This document shows positions 26,701 through 39,256 of a stretch of 64,000 nucleotides of DNA, piece by piece. Each line of letters starts with the position of its first letter. Positions within the stretch are counted from its first letter, which is position 1. The DNA is from Brachyhypopomus gauderio. Taxonomy: Eukaryota; Chordata; Actinopteri; Gymnotiformes; Hypopomidae. The stretch spans positions 735,001 to 799,000 of the forward strand of contig NW_027506877.1 in assembly GCF_052324685.1 (NCBI RefSeq). The letters run 5' to 3'. The position numbers were made by a program, and so were the translations under genes. Under the pieces are notes generated by a model, which saw only the letters and a list, made by a program, of their open reading frames with translations, ran no database searches and was not told the origin of the DNA.

Positions 26701-27002
26701 ACAGGCCCGCATTCGGACTGAAAATCGCAAGGGATTGTCCTATTGTGGTTCCTAATGGGTTGAATTATTTTCCAGAGACCTGTGGTCTTGCTTAGCCCAG
26801 ACAAAGTCATAAATTTAAAGGAGTAAGGACACTTTAATATTATGTTCGAGAGAGACACAGTAATGGAATGGCTGGGTTACTTTTTAAGGATTCTGCATTA
26901 ATTGCATGTTCCATACTATTTTCATATTTATATATTTACAATCACATCATATACACAGTAAAATGTGAGGAAATGTGTGCTATTGTCCATTTTAATTGCA
27001 CC

Positions 27003-27003
<1 letters not shown>

Positions 27004-27074
<71 letters not shown>

Positions 27075-27080
27075 ATGCAT
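27004..27080. repeat. (GT)n microsatellite
   Basis: Perfect GT run of about 35 units followed by GCATGCATG. Confidence 0.97.
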
Positions 27081-28385
27081 GTGTGTGTGTGTGGACTGTG
27101 TATGGGTGAATGTGACTGTGTGTGTGATAGTTTTGGTGGGTGCGTTTGTGTTCATATGTCTTCACTTACAACTCTCAATAAAACCTGTTCTGCTGGTCTT
27201 CTGTCACCTCCGAGCCATTTGCAGTGGACATACATGTAAAGAAAAGTATACAGCTCACTGAGCTGGACATTACAGTAGATTGGAGAACTACGGTGGCCTG
27301 AGAGGCTCTAAAAGCGTCCACCACTGTCCAGAGATGGACTTTATATAGTTCACTGTCAGTGGTTCATGTCCGTATTACTGATTTACTATGCTTAAAAACA
27401 CAGTGCGTGGCATGTTAAGTACAGCTTTCACGTTGACATGTAGACAGATTAATGGAGGAACAATCCTCCCACAGATCGGCTGCATGAGTTTTTGGTGTTT
27501 TTGGTCTCTGAAAAGTTCATCATTTCCAATCTGAAAATTAACTTGGGGCTCCTCACAGCTTATTTCACTCACAGGTTTATCATTACGTCTATAGCCATGA
27601 CCTCCATACCCATCTGCATCCCAGAACACTAACAATCAGAGGCTCCCATAACAGACAACATTGCTGGGAACTACAGGCCAAACCCAGAATGCTAGGTAAT
27701 TAAGAAAGGAGTCAACCCAGGGCAGAAAACGGCACTCTCGAAATTCAGACACGGCATTGCAGGAGAAGATGGGGAAACATCTGAGTGAAGTAACCTGCCA
27801 AAGGGGCATGAGGATCCCTAAAAGGCAGCTCCTATTAAATTGAATAGACCTTTTTCCCAATTCCCAATCATCCATTTCTGCATTGATGTGGTTTAATAAA
27901 TAGAGTTATAGAGTAACTTTGGAGTTTAGGGCAAAGATCATCTCTGAGATTCCATCCTTTCTCTTCCATGATTACACTGCCTACCTCTCCATTTCCCTTC
28001 ATGACAAAGCTCACACCCCTTCTCCTATCTAGAGGCCATCCAGCGCTCCATCTTTGAAGTTCACGTAAGTTCTCGCCCGTCCGGCAGCCAGTCACCTCTG
28101 TACATCACTGTAGAATACGTGGTCTGCACAAATAAGCTATTGAGCTGAATGAGACTAGAACCTCAATCCTATGTAGGACTGGAACACACACAGTTTCACT
28201 GATGTTAAAGCATTTTAGTGGACGCACACACATACACACAACCAAGCACAACATATAATGGCAATGCTGAAAAAAACTTACTAAATAGCCCATTAGGGAA
28301 TTGACCTTGTATTTGCATACTTTTATTTATGTGTTTGACACGGTACCATTTAAGGTTTGTAAGGCATCAGATGAGCTGTGTAAGA

Positions 28386-28560
28386 CATGTAGACTGAGTA
28401 CTGAAAGATCATTATTGGTTCTACAACAACCAACATAGACATCAGACATGTAGACTGAGTACTGAAAGATCATTCTTGGTTCTACAACAACCAACGTAGA
28501 CATCAGACATGTAGACTGAAACTACTGAAAGGCAACACTTGGTGCCAGAAGAACCAGTGT
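28386..28560. repeat. 61-bp tandem repeat, two copies plus a diverged third
   Basis: Unit starts ACATGTAGACTGAGTACTGA and ends CAACATAGACATCAG. The first two copies are nearly identical; the third diverges after ACATGTAGACTGA. Confidence 0.9.
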
Positions 28561-29473
28561 GAAGATTCACGGCTCTAATCGTTTGAGAGTTGTGTTGTTA
28601 TTTAGAGCAAGCTGAGGTTGATCTGATTTACCAGTAAACAGCTTTAATATTTTTTGAATCACATAGCTGCACCACATAGCAGCACCTAATCTCTTACAGA
28701 TTACAAGAAGATAATAAGTTCCCCTATGTCAGGCTTGGCTTTGCTAACTATGGGAACATGACTAAAAATCTCTTCATTACTGAATATTAATATATTAATA
28801 TAAATTAAATACAAATGCAGCTGTGTGACAAACAGCAAAGGTCAGAAGAGGTTTCTTAAAATAGTTTTATTGATAGGTAAGTATACTACATAATTTGAAG
28901 CACAACTTTGACTTATAATTTTATACAAATTTTATACGAGACAGTTTTCTTAAGCGCCTTTTTGTGCAAATCCATACTTCAATATCAAGCCTGAATATAG
29001 AAGATTTCCTAAAGACAGCCCACATGAACAAGACATGAACACTAAATCTTGAATGCAGCTCTGACAGCAGAGGATGTTTAAAGATAGTAAACTTTACAGA
29101 GAGGGTTAGATCCTGGATCACTTAAACGTAATTATGCTAAATTCCACAGAAGTTATTTAAATACAGTCGACTTCTTGAAAGGCAGATCGATGTTACATTA
29201 CTGTACATGACGTGGATACTGATGCTATCTGATGAGGAGGCTTCAATCTTCATATGCGAGCAGCATACCACGTCATGGCCCAGTCAAACCGGTGACTTCA
29301 ATGTGTGGGAGAGACTGGTGATCAAAACTCCCGATTTCATTAAGGCACTACAGGTGAAGTTGGCTCATGCTGATGATGGTGAGGATAACGGCGCAGACGA
29401 CGGTAGATATAACAATCATATGATGGCAGTAATGAAGATGACGATGATAGCGATGGTGAAGATTCTGGGCTGT

Positions 29474-30292
29474 TTAGCCCATCGGCCTGTTATTGAGCAG
29501 TGTTATGGGATGAAGCCGGGCCTTCATCTCACGTCTGATCTGGCACCAGGTGCACGCCCTGCAGAAGAAGGCGTACACGCAGTCGTTGCAAATGGTGTCC
29601 TGGTGGAAGAGAAAGGAGACGAGATCATTTAATGAGTGTTCGCCCCGACCACTGTTTCACTTTATATACACCTGTTCATTAAGCTTTCACATAGCAGGTA
29701 TGGTCTAGTATGGTCTACAGCTGATCAACAAGCACTTGAATTCGGTTTCCTTACCTTGATGCCATAACGGCGGCGCATGGACACCCTCATAGCGAGAGTG
29801 GCCGGAGGGATGCAGCCACAAGTGTCCAGCAGGGGGAGACAGAGGCACTCGCCGTGGTCCCGGGCTACGATGCAGGCATAGCACGGGAAACACCACACCG
29901 AGAAACAGCCTGCAGACACGTACACGCACAGTAAGGACCCGCTATGTAACAAACAGTAAGAACAAGTGACTGCAGGGTAGATGTGACAGATAGCACATGT
30001 TTGTTGTACAGGTCAGGTACTACTTTATGTCACATCTCAAACGATGATCACTGCTCTTTCAATCTTTGTCCCAAGTGCTATTTGGTGTGTTGGTCAGAGC
30101 ACAAGTCCTCGAAACATAAGGCCTGGGTTCTCGGCTGGGCATAACTTCAACAGTCTGTCTAAGTTACACTATGTTAGATATACACTCACATTCATTGACA
30201 CTCTCACACTCGCAGATGCTGGTGCTCCACTGATCAGACGTTGCAGACACTACAAGTGCCTTCGGCTGCTGGATAACCATTTTGGTCGCCAT
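29474..30292 (-). CDS. PLAC8/onzin (cornifelin-like) family protein, copy 1
   Basis: Small cysteine-rich protein of 127 aa. Coding exons 30190-30292, 29755-29909 and 29474-29599 (103, 155 and 126 nt), all GT-AG. Starts MATKMVIQQPKALVVS; the PLAC8 domain covers residues about 25-115, with NECCFSVWCFPCYAC, ARDHGECLCLPLLD, GCIPPATLAMRVSMRRRYGI and CNDCVYAFFCRACTWCQIRR. PLAC8 proteins act in growth control, barrier epithelia and, in fish, kidney development; which role applies here is unknown. Copies 2 (32.5 kb) and 3 (39.3 kb) have the same intron positions and orientation, so this is a tandem family. A noncoding first exon with a donor at 30590 is likely. Confidence 0.95.
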
Positions 30293-30589
30293 GGTGAAGG
30301 CTTTATGGAAGAAGAACAAAAAAATAAAATAAAATAATGAACCAAACAGGCAAATTGATTTCAGAAATTTCAGAAATTAAAATCACAGCATAAAAAAAAC
30401 TTCCTTTACAACAATGAATTAAAGATGTGATATACCAAAAATAACAATAAAAAAGTGAATGTTTTCAATAAATGAAATTAGTGTATTTAATAAAAATTTT
30501 ATTATAATATAATACACTAAAATTCTCTGTCTCTTCCAGAGCAGTACATATCTTTTACTGTCTAACTGTCTGGCTGTCATGTCTCTTAC

Positions 30590-30650
30590 CTTGACTCGGG
30601 ATCTGAGGAGTGACACTCTGGAGATGTGAGCAGGGTGCTTTATTTAAAAA
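30590..30650 (-). promoter_or_regulatory. Core promoter and noncoding exon of PLAC8-like copy 1
   Basis: A TATA-like element (TTTAAATAAAG, plus 30638-30648) lies about 50 bases upstream of a strong donor (CAAG|GTAAGAG, exon end 30590). An acceptor just before the ATG (CTTCTTCCATAAAG) would join it. Same plan as copies 2 and 3. Inferred by sequence only. Confidence 0.6.
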
Positions 30651-30735
30651 GGGAGGGAGGTGGCTAGGATGGTCAGGGCTCACCTTCACATGGACACACG
30701 TAGGTGAACAGGCTCCAGACACAGTCATGCACGTG

Positions 30736-30737
<2 letters not shown>

Positions 30738-30793
<56 letters not shown>

Positions 30794-30830
30794 GCACACA
30801 CACACACACAAACACACACTCACATGCTGC
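30738..30830. repeat. (CA)n microsatellite
   Basis: CA run with CGCG interruption, about 90 bases upstream of the copy-1 TATA element. Confidence 0.95.
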
Positions 30831-31267
30831 CGGATGCTTATCAATGAGCGGATTTTCTGTAACTTGTTCGGCCAGGCAGGTGCGTGTTAGTGATGTGAGC
30901 ACAGAAAAAAATGACAGATTGATTGGATAATAGATTTGGATGAATTATGGTGTCCCTGCTTAGAAGCACAAACAGAAAACACAGCACTTGCAATGTTATT
31001 TTTTGAAAGGTGTGTCAGTGTAATCTTCTGGTGGTTTTGAACCAGTTAAGGCAAAAACTCCCTAAAAGTTTTATATTCTTTGTGTAGCATGGTTGTTGGA
31101 GATAGTCTTTTTAAAATGTCATTTACATTTAACTGTAAATGGAAGGACACCTGATCATTAGCTAAATATCAGTACAAGCAGAAACTATCTGAATTATTTC
31201 TTAAATGTTTTATCTTTTCTTTTGATCAGAAAGCTGAACAGATACAGATTACATAATTCTTAGAATG

Positions 31268-31474
31268 AAGTACATTTCAGTTTGAGAGAGGAGTTAAAAG
31301 TATACTTTGTGTGTTCTGGACCCATAGTATTGTTAACCTTTTAAATCCTGTAAAGCGCTTTTCACAACACATGTTGTCACAAAGCGCTTTACAGGATTTA
31401 AAAGGTTAACAATACTATGGGTCCAGAACACACAAAGTGTACTTTTAACTCCTCTCTCAAACTGAAATGTACTT
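31268..31474. repeat. Long near-perfect inverted repeat (fold-back)
   Basis: Left arm from AAGTACATTTCAGTTTGAGA and right arm ending TCTCAAACTGAAATGTACTT, meeting at ACAACACATGTTGT near 31371. The arms are about 100 bases each and differ at only a few positions. The sequence belongs to the dispersed repeat seen at 9548 and 35438; its AATCAAATCAAA head lies to the right, on the minus strand, at about 31485-31506. Confidence 0.95.
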
Positions 31475-31509
31475 ATACAAATAAACTTTGATTTGATTTG
31501 ATTTGACTT

Positions 31510-32300
31510 TGTCAATTACAAATTCCTCTAATCATGAGGTATGTATTATAGAGTGAGGCTTAAACATCCCTTTGCTCTTAGTGGGCTAAAATTCATTTTA
31601 CATTAGATGCTTTTAACATAAGGTAATTTAACATAAGTGCAGCAATTTCTGTGGTATTTGCTAATTATTTTTATTTTAAGATGATTTAAATATTTGTTTT
31701 ATTTCCATTCCTTAACAAATATAGCATAAAACACAGCTGATTTCTATAGAACATTCATGTTCCAGTCAACACTCTGTGGAACTACCAAAGTAATCCCCAA
31801 CTCCTCAAGAGCATTATTATTGAGGATATTATTGTTGTTATTATCCTCACTGGCACAATCTGAAAATTTATATTTTCTGAATCTTCTGATTTCTTTTAAT
31901 ATTTTAATACTATTTAATATTTGAATATTCTTTTAATACTGTGAGCTGGAAAATACAAACTGAGAAACAGGAGAAAGATTGACATTTTTAATATTTTTAT
32001 TTCAATATCCATAATTATATGTTGACACAGAAAAAAGCTTCAAGAACAGGCGTTTTGCTAGCGAGTCTGAAACAAATATTACAAGAGTCTTATCGGAACA
32101 ATCAGCACGGTAGTTGAGAAGACATTAGTAAACAAGCATAGCCAAATTAGAATAATCGCCAAATTAGAATAAACCAAACAGCGAATAAACCAAACAGCGA
32201 ATACCAAAGTATGCAGAATATGTTACAGAAAGTTTTTAGGAGGCTTCAGTCTTCATGTATGAGCAGTTTGGCTGAGAGCCAAATCAATCCATCCCACACC
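31510..32300. other. Spacer between PLAC8-like copies 1 and 2
   Basis: AT-rich DNA with no gene. TTTATT at about 31995 could serve as the polyadenylation signal of copy 2 on the minus strand. Confidence 0.5.
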
Positions 32301-32496
32301 TCCTCACCTCAGCCCTGAAGCCCACACAGTGAACACAAAGACACAGAGATGGTGCTGTGAGTCTAAACATCTCCACCCAGATGAGAGATGAGAAACAATG
32401 TCAGTCCGTGTCTCCACTGTGTCTCCGTTGATTCTGACGACGATATCAATGATCCAGGTGATGAATGGCGAATTTTTAAAGAGTGCTGTTTTGGTT

Positions 32497-32942
32497 TTAT
32501 TTGGCTCGGTTGTGCAAGAGAGTGACGGGATGGTGGCGGGCCTTGAGCTCACGGCGGATCTGACACCAGGAGCAGGGCCCGCAGCAGCAGGCGTAGACGC
32601 AGTCGTTGCACAGCGAGTCCTGCAGACGGGAACAGGGAAGCAGACGGGTGCGTGAGGAAAAGCACGGTGCACGCAAGTTTTGATTGAAAAATAGGAACAA
32701 TGTATGGTCGAGCAACCGATGTAGAAATGAACCAGCTGACCCGTCACAAGCGGACTCACCTCGATCCCGTAGGTGTGCCTGATGGACACCCGCATGGCCA
32801 TGGTGATTGGGGGGATGAGACCCCAAGCCTCTAGCAGGGGGAGACACAGACACTCACCGTGGTCCCTAGCCGTGATGCAGGCGAAGCAAGGGAAACACCA
32901 CAGCGCAAAGCAACCTGGACACACAAGCAAAGAAATATTACA

Positions 32943-32998
<56 letters not shown>

Positions 32999-33135
32999 TT
33001 GGTTTAACGATGTAAGGCAGCTCTCCACTCACAGTCATTGACATTGTCACATTCACATATGCTGGAGGACCACTGCTCCGACCCCGGTGCCACGACCAGT
33101 GGCTTAGGCTGCTGAATGACCATCTTAGTTGCCAT
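32497..33135 (-). CDS. PLAC8/onzin (cornifelin-like) family protein, copy 2
   Basis: 126 aa from exons 33033-33135, 32760-32914 and 32497-32619 (103, 155 and 123 nt), the same plan as copy 1. Starts MATKMVIQQPKPLVVAPGSE; domain motifs NDCCFALWCFPCFACITARD, HGECLCLPLLEAWGLIPPIT, MAMRVSIRHTYGIE and CNDCVYACCCGPCSWCQIRR. The C-terminal cysteine cluster (ACCCGPCSWC) is richer than in copy 1. Spacing to copy 1 is about 2.2 kb. Divergence between copies is moderate, so the duplication is not recent. Tandem orientation suggests unequal crossing-over. Confidence 0.95.
32943..32996. repeat. (CA)n microsatellite in intron 1 of PLAC8-like copy 2
   Basis: Perfect CA run between exons 1 and 2, about 30 bases from the exon 2 acceptor. 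Confidence 0.97.
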
Positions 33136-33456
33136 GGTTAAATGTCTGAAAAACAAAAATACTTGTTCATTAGTACTTGTTCTATCTACATCCTAAAATC
33201 TTTTGATTTGAAGAAGTCATATGGATTAATAATCCTAAAACTGATAAACTTATTTTAAGAAAATATATGTTGGCAAAATAAAACAAGGTGTTGTCTGGAA
33301 CACCTTGGCAGATAATAATACAATAATTGTGTAAAAGTGTAAAAATCCAATAACCACTGTTTTGGTAAGTGAATGTAAAGTGTTCATGATAACTGTTTGA
33401 TAACTCTTTGAATTTGCTAAGTCCGTGTCCATGTGGTTGTCGTTCTAGTGACTTAC

Positions 33457-33553
33457 CTGGGTGGTGTGTTACCGTAGAGCAGACAACTGGTCCAGGAGAC
33501 AGTGGTGAGAGTGTTTGACTGAATCCAGCAGTAAAGGAATGTGTGGTTTTATA
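33457..33553 (-). promoter_or_regulatory. Core promoter and noncoding exon of PLAC8-like copy 2
   Basis: TATAAAA on the minus strand at 33547-33553, then a likely noncoding exon ending at a consensus donor (CACCCAG|GTAAGTCAC, exon end 33457). The acceptor TTTTTGTTTTTCAG lies ten bases before the start codon. A transcription start near 33520 is inferred. Confidence 0.7.
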
Positions 33554-33559
33554 TGACAG

Positions 33560-34830
33560 GGACACATGCGCAAACGCACACACACGTGAAAACTCACACA
33601 CGTGCCCACAAACACACCCGACACACAGACAGACCACAGGATATGTCCTCAAAGATTAACATCAGGCTACATGTACTCATCAGCAAAGCAGGTTAGATGG
33701 GTACATACCATGCAGTTTTTTATTGATAGATTTGGATATGATTACCCAGTCTTTACTCAGATGATTCTGTCACAATGTTATCCCCAGTGTATGATATGAT
33801 TCTTCAAAAGAAATTAATGCCTTGGGGTGGGAAATGGCAAGTGTTATATGTCAAGTTTAGTCAATAAGGCAACCCCACATTTCTAAATAAACTGTTCAAA
33901 TGTTCATGTGCAGCTCCCTTGAGAGCATCTTAATGTGGTTTTAATGGTGTTTTCCACTCCATTCAGCTATTGTTACTCATATACTCGAGCAGCTGACAAT
34001 ACTAAATTAAAACACAAGCACTGTTCCCTTAGAGAAAATCTGTGGAGCTAAAATTGAGGAAACAATACACAACACTACATAAGACTACATAAGACTGCAC
34101 AACTACACTACTTTCCCATTACTCTTTGGAGAGGACTGAGTGGGATCGGTAGGCTCCTTCCTCACACAGGACACCAGCACTTACAACTATTCAACTATTC
34201 ATTCATTATGTTGGGAGAATCCGTATTGCAAATTTAGCTCATGATAAAAGATAATGTACGCTTTGCTTGTTACACTGGTCAATTAATTATTTAAAAATAA
34301 CAAAAAGATGCACATTTTAGAAGAAAAACGTAGAACATTAGAGTAAAATACAGCAACTATTGGTAAAATTTTCCACCAGCGGCTTTGCCTGAATGTGGTA
34401 AAGAAGGCTCCCTCTGGCGGCTATTAAATATAATGCGTTGCAATGAGAGACGTAACATCACTAACATAAAATGACAAGCGACATAAAATCACTAACATAA
34501 AAATACTGTCGGGATCACACGGTAAAAGATAATGAATGATAATGAATAAAAATACTGTTTTTGAATAAGTTTACTCTCAATAACAATTGGCATTGCTTTC
34601 ATATTTTCAGTAGGCCTACATGTTACGCTTTCTCATTGGATAACATTGGTATCGCTAAAATGTTTGTTCAAAGATCATTTCGATACGTGCTGTGCTGCTG
34701 CCCTCTTCAGGACAACTATATTACTACAGTTATCGCATGGGTTCATTTCAGCAACACATTAGAGTACAAACACCTCCCTCTAGCGTTGAGATCGGGTCAC
34801 TATAGTGTGAAATAATTTGTAAATATATAT
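33560..34830. other. Intergenic, no gene recognised
   Basis: AT-rich DNA upstream of PLAC8-like copy 2. Short open frames without protein character. No repeats with clear ends. Confidence 0.5.
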
Positions 34831-34834
34831 ACAG

Positions 34835-35850
34835 GGATGGCTTAGTTATCTTGAAAAAGTAATCCGATTACTGATTACTCCTTTAAAAAGTAACTTAGTT
34901 GCGTTACCGATTACTTTTAAAAGTAACTACATTAGATTACAAGTTACTTTAGTAGTTACATTCAGCAGCAAAATTAGTTTTTCCAATATTCGCTTTATTG
35001 GAAGTGCATTTTAAACAATAACAATATATCTCCTGACATTTAAATAATGTATCTCTTGACATTTAAATATTGTATCTCCTGACATTACGTTTATGTCGCT
35101 GCGCGGTATTATTTTTTGTAAATGTATTTGTAAACGTAATTACAAGCGAACTATTCAACCAGACAGCTATTTGTTGTTAAACGAAATACAATTACAATTT
35201 CAAGCGTTTAAAAGTACTTTAGCCTAAATTCCAGCACTTTTCAAACGTGGAACACAATACAACATTAATCAGGTAAATGTTCCTTCCCCTGTTTTTGAGG
35301 GGTGTTTCTTTACACTACCACATATCGTTACGGACAACACTGCACAGAATGACGTGAACGCGCTCGCGCACTCACAGGTTCGCGCGCAGCGTGCGGAGTC
35401 GAGCGTTACGGTCAGACGCAAAACTATAACTGAGCCAAGAATCAAATCAAATCAAATCAAATATATTTGTATAGCGCTTTTCACAACACATGTTGTCACA
35501 AAGCGCTTTACAGGATTTACAAGGTTAACAATCCCTAATGAGCAAGCCAAAGGCGACAGTGGCAAGGAAAAACTCCCTAGATGGTAGGGAATAATAGGAA
35601 GAAACCTTGGGAGGACCAAGACTCAAAAGGGAACCCATCCTCCATTGGGCGGCCCGTTAACACACAAATTACACGAAAACAAATTATACAGACGAATACA
35701 CAAGTCACAAACAAATCACACAAAAAAGAAGAAAGGAAATATATATATATATATATTTACTAAGGAAAATAAAAATTGTAACGCACAGTTACTTGGATAA
35801 GTAACTTTAACCTGACTACTGGATTGGTTAAGTTAAGTTACTGGTTAAGT
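34835..35850. mobile_element. Decayed DNA-transposon composite
   Basis: Begins with a TAATCCGATTACTGATTAC / AAAAGTAACTTAG repetitive border and ends near GTAACGCACAGTTACTTGG, AGTAACTTTAACCTGACTAC, typical edges of a fish hAT-like repeat. The segment 35145-35345 closely matches 1725-1905 inside the hAT element at 1130. A dispersed repeat (35438-35655) is inserted in it. Exact ends and target duplication not resolved. Confidence 0.5.
35438..35655 (+). repeat. Dispersed teleost repeat, same family as 9548-9775
   Basis: AATCAAATCAAATC head, TTTGTATAGCGCTTTTCACA, CACATGTTGTCACAAAGCGC, CCTAATGAGCAAGCCAAAG and GGGAACCCATCCTCC tail in the same order as the 9.5-kb copy. Confidence 0.85.
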
Positions 35851-36177
35851 GCTATGAAATACAAAGTCATGAAAAAAATCACACATTTCTCTTGACAGTT
35901 CTCTTGACAGTCTTCTCACTGCACTATAAACGTGGTCAAGTCTTAACAGAAGTTAAATTGCAAAAAGTCGTTTATGACCGGTCTTAACTGCTGAGGGAGA
36001 TGCCTGTACTATAATGTTATGGGACTGATCATAATCATAGACTGCATATGATGTAGTTTTTCCTGAAGAGGGCAGCAGCATATCTTTGATCAAATGTAAA
36101 TGTGCCATATTTGTCAAATGTGATTTTTCACCACAATCAAAATTTGTCATCCACTTTTTACCCATCTGTGCAGTTAC

Positions 36178-36178
<1 letters not shown>

Positions 36179-36249
<71 letters not shown>
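36179..36249. repeat. (CA)n microsatellite
   Basis: Perfect CA run of about 35 units. Confidence 0.97.
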
Positions 36250-36252
<3 letters not shown>

Positions 36253-36704
36253 GATTACTAGGGGGCTGTGGTGCACAGGTGCTCAGATCAGTGGGCAGCC
36301 GACAGCAAATGTTTACCAACCGTTGCTCTGCTTTGAAAGTAAAACCAAAAACATAAAGCAATTCAAAATGCTACTTTGCGTTTCATTGGTTTCTTGGTTG
36401 CAGAATCATTAGAATGGCTTCTAATCTGACCAATCAGATTGATTGACACTTTCTATACACATGATAATTGAATAGCGACAGAATTGTAGCGTTCCTAATT
36501 GAAAAGCCCTTTTCAAGGCTAACCGTCAATGAGAAGCTCACAATTCAGCGAGGCCGGGCAACTCCACCTATAAGTATTTGTCAGACAGGAAAAACTTAAC
36601 CTATAGTTTCGTGCTTTTTGTGAGATCATGGGAGGAATGTTTGGCTAACCGCCAAACCTCAGCGTCATCTTCTGTCCAGGGTTGCTAACGTCCTGATGGA
36701 TGCC

Positions 36705-38453
36705 AGTGTTCAGTCGAATTTTCCTACCCGTCGAAAATTCCTACCTAGGTTTACTGCGCATGCGCAATTCACTATTACGTCATGATTTTGGTGGCTGGCT
36801 ACTTATGGCAGGCCTATGGAAGGCCGTTTTAACATAAAATGGGCTTCGTCTGATTATTTGTAATTACATTCTGGATATCTAAATATTAGTTTTGACTAGT
36901 AACAATTACAATTTGACGATCCGGAATGACAATTCAAGATATCTACATTTACATTCTACCTAGTGAGAAGAACAATTCAAGATATCTTCAATTTCATTTT
37001 GGCGGATCAAAATGGCTTTTAAGATATCTAAAATTACGTCACTGGATTTGTCATTTTAAGAGTCACACATCTGTAATTCTTATTCAAGATATCTCTAACG
37101 TAATTATGACTATAGTCAAAATGACATTTTTAGATATCTGAATTATAGAAGTGCGTGCATTATGCAGAATTTTGGGTGGCTAAAATGCCGTTAGCTGTTC
37201 TTGAAAAAATAGTCAGAAAATGCCACAATCTTGAAAGAGCTCAACAGTATGGATTATGCGGCACAAATAAATCGTGTTAAAAACACGAGAATGCGAGTTC
37301 GACTGTCCTGAAATCGCATACAGGCCACTGATTAGCAAATACAAAGAGTGCCAAGCTTGGCGTCAAAATGCTACGTAAATCTAGGACGTATTGACTAGAC
37401 AGAATGATTATTGAAGATATCTACAAACACTTTCCGACTAGTCAGAATAATTATTTAAGATAACAGGAATAAAAAAAACGTTTAGATATTTTTTTTTTCA
37501 GGATATTTGTAATTTATTTGTAGGCTACTACACCCATCGATTTTTCCTGCCTCCTCATTCTCAACATTCCATTTAGCGCATTTCAACAGTGAAGTACTAT
37601 AGTGATTGAATGAATTTATATAGCACCTTTCTGAATTCCCAAGGCGCTTTACAATTTAACACAGGTACAAGTCACAGACAACCAATCACACACACACACT
37701 GGCGAGAAGCGGCAGCCAATTGCGCACAGCATACTCTCTACCGGGATCCACAGCCCCCTGGGGGACTGAATGGGGTGCAGGAAGGGGAGAGAGGACAGAC
37801 CCTAGTGGCAGAGCACCATCCACCACTGGGCATACAAGCAAACACACACACACACAGACAGACTACTTTTTATTGAACAGAGAGACACAGACACACACTC
37901 AGGGAGAATTTGTCAGGGACTGCCAATTTACCTAACCTCCATGTTTTTGGACTGTGGGAGGAAACCCACACAGAAACATGGAGAACATGGAAACTCCACT
38001 CAGATAGGGACTTGAACCCAAGACCCCAGTGCTGAGAGGCAAACGTGCTAACCACCAAGCCACCGTGTTGCCCGTGTTGACATTTAGTCTGTCGAAATTT
38101 CCTACCTATAGTATTGATGAACTTAATGCTCTTACATAATGACATTTAGGCTATCGAAATTTCCTATCTATAGTGTTAATGAACTTAATGCTTGTTTATA
38201 ATGACACGCAGGCTAAAACATGTTCATACAAAGATGTAAACAATCCAATTTGCTTATATTAATATTAATAACAATATATGAATACGCAAAATAAAACTTT
38301 TTATTTAAATATTATCCTACCTTTTAAATGCTGATTTGCGCTACATTATGACGTTTTCATAAGGTAAACTCTACAGCGATACGTCTACAAATATGCGAGG
38401 CCCTCGGACACGGTAGGAAATATCGATAAGGTAGGAAAATTCGACAGAACACC
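36705..38453. mobile_element. Unclassified DNA transposon with terminal inverted repeats
   Basis: Left end AGTGTTCAGTCGAATTTTCC continues with TACC; the right end, inverted, reads GGTGTTCTGTCGAATTTTCC then TACC. Related TGTCGAAATTTCCTACCTA motifs recur subterminally at about 38090 and 38150. The left half (36870-37145, and 37405-37505) carries about ten spaced copies of AAGATATCT-like palindromes. A second repeat (37605-38080) is inserted. No transposase frame. GGATGCC occurs just outside both ends (36698-36704 and 38462-38468), but not flush on the right. Confidence 0.7.
37605..38080 (+). repeat. Dispersed LINE/SINE-type repeat
   Basis: TTTATATAGCACCTTTCTGA head, then CCAATTTACCTAACCTCCAT, GGACTGTGGGAGGAAACCC, GACTTGAACCCAAGACC and AACCACCAAGCCACCGTG. 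This is a widespread fish interspersed repeat with a characteristic order of motifs; it sits inside the element at 36705-38453. Confidence 0.8.
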
Positions 38454-38459
38454 TGTTGT

Positions 38460-39250
38460 TTGGATGCCCTGTTTGCCTTTGTATACATACAGAATTGTTG
38501 CACATAAAGTGAGACTATGGAATACAGGAAAATGTGCTTTCATTCAAGCTGCTTTTGTTTTATTATTTGTAGTTGCATTTGTGGTTTGTTCACCTACTGA
38601 AATCCATACAGTAGTTTAAAAGTCAAGTCTGGCATTGACAAAAATGGCAAGGCATGAGTGGGGTGCTTTTTGTATGTAGTTCTCACCACTGAAAAATTAG
38701 GATAAATGGTGTCATGGACTCCAAATGCCAAGAGAATTTAGATTAAAACATGACAGCTTCTCGACAGAGTACAGAATCTTACATCATGGCAACAATTCAG
38801 TATATACCCCCACATACCTTAAAAATTAGTTCAGTAACCATCCCGGGAAGCTTCTGCAGTGACTATCTCCATCCTTATATATAAACCCACTGAAAATATG
38901 TGTAGAGCTGAAGGCAGATATTCATGCATAAGGGGATAAGGGGCAATGACTCTGGAGAGATAATCTATATTCTTCCCCTATCTTGACCACTCTGAGGTGT
39001 CAGTGCTGTTATCTTGCCAGTGGTAGGCTGATTAGATTAGGATTAAATACCAGTAACAGTTACATGTTGTGAGAAAGAACTTAATTTTTTTCTAAGATCA
39101 AGGTGATAAAACAAGAGAGACAGATTATTTTGTAGTTTTTGTAGGTTTTCATAATGAGCCTTATGAAGAGCATCAGTAATTCTAGACATTCTGGAACAAC
39201 TACTATATGATTAATGATGTTAACACATATGAAGAGGAGGATGACTATGA
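38460..39250. other. Spacer 3' of PLAC8-like copy 3
   Basis: No gene. The part next to 39256 should be the 3' UTR of copy 3; its polyadenylation site is not obvious. Confidence 0.45.
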
Positions 39251-39256
39251 AGGTCT

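Larger units (their letters stand above)
23800..29100. other. Intergenic, UGT side to PLAC8 cluster; no gene recognised
   Basis: About 5.3 kb of AT-rich DNA. It holds a repeat head (TTTATTTGTATAGCACCTTT) at 25055-25080, a probable dispersed repeat at about 26100-26440 (GAGGTGAGTCTTCAGTCTTT), a (GT)n tract (27004-27080) and 61-bp tandem units (28386-28560). I found no exon chain on either strand. Confidence 0.5.
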
